A stretch of DNA of 64,000 nt from the NCBI RefSeq assembly GCF_932276165.1, contig NC_064012.1, positions 9,493,501 through 9,557,500 of the forward strand. Direction: 5' to 3'. The translations under genes were made by a program, and so were the position numbers. This stretch comes from Plutella xylostella. Taxonomy: Eukaryota > Arthropoda > Insecta > Lepidoptera > Plutellidae. Position 1 is the stretch's first letter, and each line of letters begins with the position of its first letter. The notes under the pieces are model-generated. The model had not been told where the DNA came from and searched no databases. It saw nothing but the letters and a program-made list of their open reading frames with translations. This document shows positions 1 to 10,012 of this stretch, piece by piece.

Positions 1-1803
1 TTCTGTACGCCGCAGACATCACTAGTGAGGTGCAAAACTGTAATTTCCATGTTTACGCCGATGACCTTCAAATATATTTGGCGGGGCCCCCATCTAATAC
101 TGATTACACATGTAAACTTATCAATGAAGATCTTGAACGGATTGCAAAGTGGTCAAATAAAAACTCATTACATCTAAATCCAAACAAATCCAAGTACATG
201 GTGATTGGTACAAAAAAACAGGTTAAAGACACTATTGTACATAATCCGAATATAATATTAGATGGAGCGGTTATAGAACGAGTTACGGAGGCGCGCAACC
301 TCGGTCTTATTTTTGATAGCAGTCTGCGTTTTGAAAAACATGTCATGGAAATGATCAGAAACTGTTTTTATAGACTAAAAATCTTGTACAAAATGCGACC
401 TTACTTAAATGTTGACCTCCGTATCCAATTGTGCGAATCGCTTGTACTTTCCAAACTAAATTATGCTGACACCGTATACGGCCCTTGTTTATTACGCAAA
501 ACGGAAAGATTGTTACAAAGAGTACAGAACGCCTGCGCGAGGTTCTGCTTTAATATACCTCCGCGCGCTCATGTTACACCGTTCCTTAACCGTTCAAACC
601 TGTTGAAGATTGCTGCGAGGTGGAAACTGCATCTGGCCACTCTCCTCTTCGGTGTGGTGAAGCACCAGTCGCCAGATTATCTGTATGATAAGCTGGCCTG
701 GGCCCGTAATCACCACACTATTAATACCAGAGCTGCAACTTATCTCATGCTGACTCCCAAACATAAATCTGCCATGTTTCGCCATAGTTTTAAATATCTC
801 TCGAGCGACATATACAACAATCTCCCACCGCCTATCCGAGGTCTGAAAACAATTAATTCTTTTAAGTATCGTTTTAAGTCGTATTTATTAGCAATGCAAA
901 AATCTATTTTATAAAAATTGCACTTACCACGACCTTATCCTCAGTGCGTAAGGTAGGATTTCCTTTGTTCCTGGATCTGCTTGAACACGGCGATGGCATG
1001 TGCAATAATATATACAAACTATTGGTTTTATTTATGTATTTGTATAATAAATACTGTCTCCATAGGTAGTCTGTAAATTAAAAATATATTTATATGTTAT
1101 TTCATTCTTAGGTACACACACACACACTTTCTAGCATATTACACTCACACATAGGCATACTATACTATACTCACTAACTCACATTTTAATTTCACACTAG
1201 GTACACAATATGTATGTATTTGTTTAAACTAAGTAGGTAGGTATATAGCAAAGTGGTTTAGTCCTATAAGATATTATCTGTCACACACTCACCATTAATA
1301 ATGCATCACAGGTTATTGTCAAGTCTTGATTTGTTTTTTTTAATTATTCTGTTTCTATTTTGTTATATCTATTTGGCACCTGTGCGCGTGCGACGAGCGC
1401 AGCTGGGCGGGCCTCTCTGCCCTGGCGCTGGCGGTGCGAAATCCCGTTTTCAGGAGTACACGTGATCACGCTGCGGCGTCGCTCGCGCAATAACTGTTTT
1501 TTTTGTCAATATTATTAGTATTTCTTTCGTGCGTCACGCTGGGCATCCACTGAAACACCAGTGCTGTGTCCTTCGAGTTCCTCTAAGGCGCAGCAATAGC
1601 TGAGTGGATGTGCCTTTTTGACACGCAGCATATTGTCCAATGTTTTGTACTGGTACATATATTTTTTTGTTTGATTTAATTATTACTTATGTTCTTTATA
1701 TATAAGTACTTAGCTGTTTTTGAAAGTTACTGTATTTTTGTTTTTTCATTTTTTTTGCTGTGTGTCAAATAAATGATTTCTATTCTATTCTATTCTATTC
1801 TAT
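1..1803 (+). mobile_element. 3' half of a jockey/CR1-like LINE, cut by the window edge
   Basis: The block begins inside a reverse transcriptase frame (stop at 912-914). About 850 nt of untranslated sequence follow, then AATAAATGATT and five to six TTCTA units at 1771-1803. An AATAAA-like signal next to a short simple-repeat tail is the usual 3' end of insect non-LTR elements. The 5' end is outside the window. The exact clade is inferred only from the RT sequence style. Confidence 0.8.
3..914 (+). CDS. Non-LTR retrotransposon reverse transcriptase, C-terminal part
   Basis: The frame is open from the window edge and ends at TAA 912-914, so it is a 5'-incomplete ORF2 of about 303 residues. It contains the RT catalytic box FHVYADDLQIY near its start. 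The thumb region follows (LHLNPNKSKYMVIG, then RNLGLIFDSSLRFEKH), and then the conserved C-terminal region of jockey/CR1-type ORF2 (LNYADTVYGP, LNRSNLLKIAARWKLH, YNNLPPPIR). No frameshift or stop is visible in the part present. ORF2 of this type nicks the target and copies the element RNA at the nick; only the later RT part is here. There is no reason to start at the internal GTG at 30, because the frame continues upstream. Confidence 0.9.
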   Translation: MYAADITSEVQNCNFHVYADDLQIYLAGPPSNTDYTCKLINEDLERIAKWSNKNSLHLNPNKSKYMVIGTKKQVKDTIVHNPNIILDGAVIERVTEARNLGLIFDSSLRFEKHVMEMIRNCFYRLKILYKMRPYLNVDLRIQLCESLVLSKLNYADTVYGPCLLRKTERLLQRVQNACARFCFNIPPRAHVTPFLNRSNLLKIAARWKLHLATLLFGVVKHQSPDYLYDKLAWARNHHTINTRAATYLMLTPKHKSAMFRHSFKYLSSDIYNNLPPPIRGLKTINSFKYRFKSYLLAMQKSIL

Positions 1804-4800
1804 TTTCAAGTAGTGGCGTCCGCCAATAAAAGCCACATAATAAAATGTTAAACGATTAAATACAGTCCAAAGTCACATAAATGTATAAGGATCGATATAA
1901 AATGGTTTGAATTGCAACAGGTGAAAATAGTTAAATTGTAATTAATATTAAAAGGTCTTACATTACTAACAATTTAATCAACTCTGTATTATACAAATGT
2001 TTATTATATTTTCAAAATATCAATATTGAATATATCGTGGTCCCAAATATCCTATTCGGAATCCCGTCACAATGCTGTCGTATCTAAGGCAGTCATTGTG
2101 TAACTGGTTTATCGGTGGCTAGTTACGGCCACGTCGACGGCGGCGGCGGCGGCAAGCACTGCGATTGATGCGTGTATGATTGATTACGAGGATTGCTTGA
2201 TTGGCGTGAGACGGTATGTCCGGCACGCCGCATTGTGATCCACCGCCAACCTGCCTCTAGTGTCCTGCCAGCCTATTGACGACACATTTGTAAAGCGAGA
2301 ATGTAGTTAGCAGGAGCGGCGGCACGGACTATAGTAGTACGTAATCGGTTTCAGATGCAGTCTTGCACAACATTGTATGTAACGCTGTACTAATACATAC
2401 GTCCAGATGCTGTATTGACTAGCGCAGCTATTGTCCGCAACCAGACATGGTTGCAAAGCCGACCACCGCTTAACTATCTTAATGATCGACCGTCGTCAAA
2501 CGCATTCACTAACTAACCATATTACCGAATGAAGTTTATGCAAAATAGCGAGATTAAATATTATTCAGGTTGGAATTCTCCCCGAATACCTGTGTCCCGC
2601 AATTCTGGAATAACTTCGTTATGGGCCCAACTCTGAATAATACTGAAAAAAATGCCGCCGCCTCATAGGTACCTTCTACAATAAATTTAAAACATAGAGT
2701 AGGTACCTCGTACTGATACGAAATCTTGTTTCTCCAGCGTTACTAACACAACATGTTTTCAATGATTTGCGTTTAATATGAACCGTTTTCAGGGCGAATA
2801 AATAGAGTTTTTCAAATATCAAATTCAGTAGGTACGTAGGTAAAAAAAAAACGAAATTGAAAATTATTATTTATAATGCAAATATGTACATTATTATGTA
2901 CTTAATTTTCTTCAGTGAGACGTAATAAATCCTACATAGCGCCTGCCCAAATCATGAGCACAATATTCCGATAATTTCAAACATCCACTTCATCATATTC
3001 CATCATACACATTACAGAGCCGTCCAAACCGAAGATCAATTTCCAACCACTCACAGGGTAGTTGAAATTTTCAAGGTTGCGTCTTCAACATTGAAATACT
3101 TTAGGAAACTTCAGTATTAATATGATGAACTCTGGCATTCACGTGGTCTGCCGGGGGCTGCGGACGTCGCGAATTGTGCATCTCAGTTGACTGCTCCCGA
3201 GCCTCACAGGCTCTTGTTATAGTTTTCACTATATTCCTGAAAAGGCCAATCAAACGCCTGCCTTGTGTTTGTCATTTGAATCGTATCTTTGAAACAGTTT
3301 GCATCGATTTTTTAAGTCGTTCGCTGCAATTTCATTTCATAAAGGTTTTTTGTTGAACTGGATTTTGTTTTAGTTTGTAGAATATTTTTTATAATTCCTT
3401 TCATTTTAATAGCAATTTATTTTGTATGAGTATAAAACTGTGTTTTAAGTCCAAAATGACTAAGTTTTAGAGAGGAATCTTAGGTAAATATACTATTATA
3501 CGAGTATATATACGTATATATACCTATAAAAGTAAGTACCTATTTAAAAAGAAAGCACATACTAGTACATACTACTTTAGTATGGACAGCGGCACTCGCG
3601 GCAGTAAGCTTCCCTGCGAACTTTAGTATTAGGTATTGGATCGATCGAAGTCTAATAAACGCACCCAACCAGGTCACAATTGTACCTATTCTAAGAGATC
3701 CTTATTGTATCCTATCCTTTGCATTCCAGTTTATGTTTCTCTTCCTTATGATGAGTATAATTTAGACTACGCAAAACCTTTAAAATTTTCAGTAGTACAC
3801 ATCCGAGTACCATGCATAATTTACTTATTAACCATAGGTATAAAATTACCAATTACTTTAGTATGTTAACAATGATTCATTAAAATCGGTAATCGGTACG
3901 TATTGTATTTTGAGCTCATTTCTCTTAATGATCGGGGTTTTTAATTCCGTCCGAGTTATAGTATGAATCAACAATTCCATGCGAATATAATTACGCGATC
4001 AACAATTTTTTTGTAAAACTAAATCAAATTACTAAGCATAACTCGACGAGTTATGACGTTGTGAACCCAAAACTCACGACAGATCCATTCTTGTATAGAG
4101 AACCGATGCACAACTCTTTTGTAGCAATAATGTTTGAAGCTACTGCTAGTAAGAGCTTCATAAATAAGTGAGGCAGCGCAGGAGCCTCTAGCCGGCTCAC
4201 GGCGACCGCTGATCTCGTTACTGCACTGAAGCTTTCATTTTCTCGACTCTTGAACCAATTAGGGCGGACCTGCTGCGTATTTAATGCACAACAAATGGGA
4301 TTACTTGCCGCTTTGTATGCAGTTTTCTTTGAATTGTCACAGAAGTCACAGGGATATACGATTCAATTTCCACAGGTAATGTTTGTTGCAAAAGGCAGCC
4401 ATATAACTTTGCATAAACTTCATTCTAACGCTCGACATGTTCGCTTTAACTAAAAGTATATTTCCCGACCGGTATTGAATCGCGGTAACATTCAGATCTC
4501 TAAACCATCAGCTTTCATGACATGTCTACATTCCGTATATCACCATCATTAATACGAGTATTATTTACTAAACAGTCTAACAGTGCTCAATCGCACGGCT
4601 TAATGAGATTTCAATAATTGCTCCTTTTGTAGTCGCAGCGGGGATGGAATCCAATATCTTGTCAAAAGCGGATAGGCCATGGACTGATGTATGAGCCAGC
4701 CACATGCAGGTATTGAATGAATATGATACAAGGGGACACATTCAAAGGAACAGGAAATAGCTTCTGCACAGACAGCTCAGCTCTCGACAGTTCTAATTAG

Positions 4801-4992
4801 TCAGAATGAGCAGCTTGCACTCATTTCATTTGGCATACCTACATAATATATGTATTATGGTATGTTGGTAAAACCTTTGGTATGTTCGTGGAATTTTATA
4901 ACCTCAGTGTAAATAATTACGCACATTGCACTTGCCGCTAGCGTAGGTAAATTCTTAGTGATGAACAGAGCACAAGCGAATTGTATGTATAT
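1804..4992. other. Non-coding stretch, no gene recognised
   Basis: AT-rich sequence with a short (CGG)n-like run near 2136-2153. Short open frames (for example 3636-3869 and 4250-4453 plus) show no recognisable domain, no codon-like composition and no splice context. I see no rRNA, tRNA or clear transposon end here. Confidence 0.5.
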
Positions 4993-5293
4993 GTACCTAG
5001 AGTTATTATGTATATGTTATATATGTTAAGTATTAATCGTAATGAGTAATGAGACGTAATGATACGGAGCGATGACTACACCGTGCATCGAGCCCTGTCC
5101 ATCCCCGAGAAGAAGAAAGGCAGAGGTCACCCCCCAGCCACGTGGTTATCCACCATAAAACGCGACTTGAAGAAGTCCCATTTGGATGTAGATACCCAGA
5201 CAACCCAGGATAGAACATCCTGGCGCCGAGTAACGAGGAGAGCCGACCCCAAATAACGGGAAGAGGCAAAGAAAAAGAAGAAGTACCTAGAGT
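4993..5293 (+). mobile_element. 5'-truncated RTE-like LINE tail with 11-bp target-site duplication
   Basis: The insert at about 5004-5282 is flanked by the identical 11-mer GTACCTAGAGT (4993-5003 and 5283-5293), which I read as a target-site duplication. Inside, the plus frame 5059-5256 ends an ORF2: it has the KGRGHPPATWL and TSWRRVTRRADP pattern typical of RTE-type ORF2 C-termini. An A/G-rich tail (AAGAAAAAGAAGAAG) follows. The length shows severe 5' truncation, as is normal for LINE copies. Confidence 0.8.
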
Positions 5294-5697
5294 AATTGTT
5301 AAAATAATTTTATGGTATTTTTAATACCGTGGTTAAAAAGTTTTTAAAACACTTCGAAAAACTTCATTTCGTTTGTATGTACCTATGTATAATAATTTCT
5401 AATTTATTATGTACATTCACTGGTTATAACGCCATTTAAAGACCGATTTTGGGCATCTATTAACCGATTCTAATATAATTTTGAACGTAAATATAGTTCT
5501 TATAACAAAACAATATATAATGGTGACATGATCTAATGATGAGTGGTGAGATGATCTAATGATGGAAACGGAAAGGGTCACGGTAGGTATATAGCAACTA
5601 CCTCGTGTTTAGGCTTCGATGAGTCGTATTGACTAGTAGGACTTATTGATATCATTCGCTGCTTGAAATTTGACTGTCAATAATTGTAAATAAACTA

Positions 5698-6250
5698 AAC
5701 CGGCCAAGTGCGGGTTCCGTAGCAGCAAAATTACAGTTAAATCAACCTATCTCAAAAACTATAAGAGATACTTTGATCAAACCAAAAATCGTTGAAAGAG
5801 TTAATTAGCATGCATCACCTCTATTTTTTTTAGAATTTTATACCCCGTAGTTATAAAAATAGAGGGGGGGGGACATACTTTTTACGACTTTGAGAGCTGA
5901 TATCTCAAAAACCGTTCACTTTAAGAAAAATGTTTTTTAGAAAACTTTATATCATTTTAAAAGACCTTTCCATTGATACCCCACACGGGTATGTACATCG
6001 AAAAAAAAAATTTCATCCCTCAGTTACATGTATGGGGGGCCCCACCCCCAATTCTTTTTTTTACTATTTAGTGTCATATTTTTGTAGCGGTTCATACAAC
6101 ACATATTCCCATCAAATTTCATCACTGTAGTACTTATAGTTTCCGAGTAAATCGGCTGTGACAGACGGACAGACGGACAGACGGACAGACGGACATGACG
6201 AAACTATAAGGGTTCCGTTTTTGCCATTTTGGCTACGGAACCCTAAAAAA
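5698..6250 (+). mobile_element. Interspersed Lepidoptera-type element with GGGTTCCGTAGC inverted ends
   Basis: It starts CCGGCCAAGTGCGGGTTCCG and ends GGCTACGGAACCCTAAAAA. GGGTTCCGTAGC near 5712-5723 is the inverse of GCTACGGAACCC near 6231-6243. A run of about four GACAGACG-type units sits at 6160-6193. From experience this consensus is very common in moth and butterfly introns. No coding capacity is visible; the open frame at 5930-6130 is incidental. The transposon class is uncertain. Confidence 0.7.
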
Positions 6251-7427
6251 CCGTATTAAATCATTAAAAAACAGACTTTAAAAAAAAATAAAAAGGAAAT
6301 AATTTAATTTAGAGACCAATTCCATGTGACAGTAAAAAAAAATAATAAGCAGATACTATTCCTTTTGAAGGTGTTTCCATAATACAGATTTTTAATGATT
6401 CGTACTTTAAAACGTAAATAGGATCATTTATATGATCACTTTGGTCTTTGTTGTCCGTCCGTCTGTCTGTGTGTCTGTCTGCCACCACCTTTTTTCAGAA
6501 AAGGGTAAAGGTATCAATATGTTATTTCGCATAGATAAAAAAAAATACAAGAGCTACGGCTACAACAGAGAAGAAATCAAGCTACACTTGCTTTTCATCC
6601 ATCTTTTCCACCATGTACCTATATTGTAAAAAACTAACAAACAACTAAGAACTTCGAGTAAAGTTCAGGATACATTTAGATAATTGCTACGGAAAAGTGC
6701 AGTGCAAGATTCAACAGGGTGTTAAGCTACGAGTAACTCTTTGCCTTTCTTTACTGTAAGTATTTAACTTGGCAAGGAAAATCTTGTATAGTATTCCTAA
6801 CAAGTTTATTTCCATGATAAATTTATCCAGCGAAGTTTTTATTCGAAGTGTATAAATTTGCGCTTTTTCATAGATGACTGAGTTGCCTTCATACCTATTC
6901 GATCATGCGTGCTGATCGCTAGACGCGAATGCGAACATTGTAAAATCTTTCTAACAACTATTTAATACTGTTCAACTAACTGTATGTAATGATTTTGTTA
7001 AGTATATTTTTCGTAGTCTATGTTGTATACGTATTAGTTAAAGTTGTACATATTTTTTAAACAAATAAAAATGAAAAGATGCTAAAACAGAAACGTTCAA
7101 ATATTGAGTAATCCATACCATACACTACACCTCATCAGATTATTATTAAAATAATTTAAGTTCAATATTACGCGAAGTCTTCCAAGTTGAGATAAAAAAT
7201 CGATTTTATTTATAAAGGCCGACTTTGAAGACTTAGAGAAATTGGCTTAGCGTAAGTTTTCCTGGTAAGAGATGGAGTGAGCCCGGCTTAGGGCCTTCTA
7301 CTAGTTCAGTGCTTCCTTTGTGCGATTCCAGAAATTCCTGCTCCCAGTCAGTAATTAAAAGAACCTACATATCATAATAATATTATGTATGAATAGAAAC
7401 ACTGCCTTGAATTGTAGAGACTAGATC
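6251..7427. other. Non-coding stretch with a second short CCGT/CTGT-rich fragment
   Basis: Around 6430-6485 there is a tetranucleotide-like run (GTCCGTCCGTCTGTCTGTG) that resembles the simple-repeat part of common lepidopteran elements, so it may be an eroded transposon piece. The rest is AT-rich with no recognisable gene. Confidence 0.4.
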
Positions 7428-7458
7428 CTAACTAATATTATAAATGCGAAAGTAACTG

Positions 7459-7493
<35 letters not shown>

Positions 7494-7640
7494 TTCACGC
7501 CAAAACTACTGAACGGATTTGAATGAAATTTGGCATACATACGGTCTAGACCCTGGGAAAGAACATAGGCTACTTTTTATCCCGGAATTCCCACGGGAAA
7601 ACTTTTTAAGGCGAAGCGAAGCGCGCGGGAACAGCTAGTA
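7428..7640 (+). mobile_element. LEP1-type non-autonomous Helitron
   Basis: It begins CTAACTAATATTATAAATGC and contains a (TCTG)n microsatellite at about 7459-7490. The conserved core TTTCACGCCAAAACTACTG and CTACTTTTTATCCCGGAATT follow, and it ends GGGAACAGCTAGTA. This order (TAATATTATAAA head, GAATTCCCACGGGAA, CAGCTAGT end) is the known LEP1 layout in Lepidoptera. CTAG followed by T fits a Helitron 3' end. Confidence 0.85.
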
Positions 7641-7762
7641 GCAAATATAAATGGCCGAAAATGTGGACTTTTACCGCCATTCAGAGGCTGATAGGTACAT
7701 GAAAAACTATGTAATCATCATTAAATTAATCAATCAGTCGTACAACGTCCTCAAATATAATG

Positions 7763-7801
7763 TTTCACACAGCCACTATATTCCATAGTGGCTGTGTGAA
7801 A
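7763..7801. repeat. Perfect 17-bp hairpin with 5-nt loop
   Basis: TTTCACACAGCCACTAT (7763-7779) is followed by ATTCC and then by its exact reverse complement (7785-7801). No other feature explains it. The length is too short for a typical miRNA precursor; it could be the closed core of a small inverted-repeat element. Confidence 0.8.
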
Positions 7802-9149
7802 TACAAACAGACTGGCAAAACGAATCTTTTAAAATCACATGGTTTTTACCATGCCCATGCGGCTAACCCTAAAAACATAGACGTCGCGTGGTCGGTCTGA
7901 TTCATTTCAGATTTTTGATTCGTCCGTGTATCCAACGTGCAGCATACAGATAGATACGAGTACTCGTGCAAACGTGTAACTGATAACTCTCTTCTATTTC
8001 AGGGTTTTTGATTAGATTTTTTGTTAGTCTCACACCCTCTCTGGTGGACACTGGACAGCCGCCGCACTAGTGGTCTGTGCAATCATAGGCCATTGCTGTA
8101 TTTCATAACATATTCTATCTGGCACAAATAGCTCGTTTACACACAGTGAGCTAACATGTGGGACTCTTAAACGTTACTTGGTAGTCATCGATTAAGACTG
8201 GACAGCATCTACAATGATAAATAGCAAAGGCGAATGGAGCTACTGGCATACGAGTAGACAAGCCGAGTTCACTGGCCTAGGTAGCAGCTCGCACTATGTA
8301 AACGAGGCAAAAGCTTTAGCAGCCAAACAAACCATATTCATACGTGCACTAAGCAAAAGTGTATTAAATTGTACGAGTATCTTGCCCGCTCGAAGCTAAA
8401 TATAAATATATATATTTTTTATGTTTCTATAAAAGATAAAGAGTGTCATGGCGCCTCTTGGGAGAGGCATACATCCATCAGTGGAAGATTACGGGATAAT
8501 GAAGACATTGAAAAGATAAGAAGTCGTTCCTAAATGTGAAGAGTCACCATGACATGAAAACATGAAATGTAAATTTTCAACTGGAATAACAAAAAAAAAC
8601 ATGAAAGGACTGGCCCATAGGTATACACCTACAAAGTAAGTTAGATCAGGTTTGTAGTTAGATCTTTTTAAAATGGCAAAGGGATGAAAATGCGGAGGCA
8701 ATGTAATAAGGCAACACCCAGACGAGTATTTCGGCAGTTCCGCATTTGAACAGTTTTTGCCGATAATTAAGGGGCTCAGTCAAAAGCTCAATGGCGAAAT
8801 GACACCGACACAAACAGTTACAAAAAAGTTTAACAAGTCGGCAAGACTGGGAGGGTCCGAGGCGTAAAGCGCAGGCCACACCGCCAGCTAGCGAAGCGAG
8901 TGAGCTTGGCGGGCACATGTTGTTTCATGTTAGTTAGGCGGTAGTACGCAAAGCTGAACCGAAATTCGTAAATATTTGAAAAGGTGTTCGTCTAGCTCGG
9001 GTGCTTCACTGGCTGGAGGTGGTTTAAGCTGCACTAAGAGCGTTTTCAGAATAGCGTATTGTTATAAGCTCTTGTAGGTGCGTATGTTGGTACACCCCTA
9101 ACTCGTACGAGCGTTTCTAAGCTTGCGTAATAGTGATTTATACTGATAC
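7802..9149. other. Non-coding stretch, no gene recognised
   Basis: Mixed AT-rich DNA. The plus frame 8214-8399 and minus frames 8489-8918 have no recognisable domain. The part from about 8700 may belong to the LINE whose 3' end lies near 9408, but I cannot fix a 5' limit. Confidence 0.4.
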
Positions 9150-9408
9150 AACACCTTTTTTACAAAACGCGTTTGTAAGAGCGTTTGCTCCAACGAACGT
9201 AATGCGTACGGAGCAGCTGAAAAACAGCGCTGTGGCCTCTTTGGCCACAGCACATGCTGAGCTGGTGCCGATTTGACGCTCTGGGAAGCAATCTTGTTTG
9301 TACTGTATTGTATTATTTTCTGTATTGTTATTTTTTTTTGTATTCTTTTTCTTTCTTTTTCTGTTTTTGTTGTTCAATGTGACAAATAAATGTTTACTTT
9401 CTTTCTTA
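9150..9408 (+). mobile_element. LINE 3' end (jockey-like tail)
   Basis: The sequence GCTGGTGCCGATTTGACGCT and GGGAAGCAATCTTGTTTGTA is followed by a T-rich stretch, GACAAATAAATG and a TTTCTTTC tail at about 9388-9408. This is the 3' terminal pattern of jockey-type LINEs in moths. No coding part is preserved. Confidence 0.6.
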
Positions 9409-10012
9409 CTCGCCGAAAAAAACCCTGATCTGTAAACGCTCTGGATGGTGCTACAAGCTATCTATTTCTAATAGAGTGAGTGCAGTAAGTAGCCGCTCTC
9501 ACTAGTTAGGCCTCAGGAACATTCCGCGTCCGCCGCCGCCGGATATTACATCAAGCTATAATCCATCTCGCACCCAACCGAGCCAACACTTCAGGGTAAT
9601 TCAGTTTATTTTATATGAACGTGTAAGTGCAACTATAGAATATATTTAGAATAGAATATATTTATTGACAAAAACTTAGCCTATTACAACATGTTTATGA
9701 TCTAAATAAAGTAGAAGTAGTTAATCTTAAATAATACCGCGTTAACTCACAATTTACATTACACAAGGCTTCGACTGCATGAAATGGCCCTGGCGACCTA
9801 CACTAGGAGACCTGTATCGTAGGAGCCAGTGTCTTTCGTTCATCGCTTGAGTTTCCTACTTGTTAGACATATTTTATATTTTAGTTTTGTAGCTACATAT
9901 TTAAATATAATAATACAATACTTAGTGCATATAAATATGGTATGATATAAATGAGTATATATATATAAGGGTAAATAAATACTTAAGTATATATATTATT
10001 TCCTAATAATTT

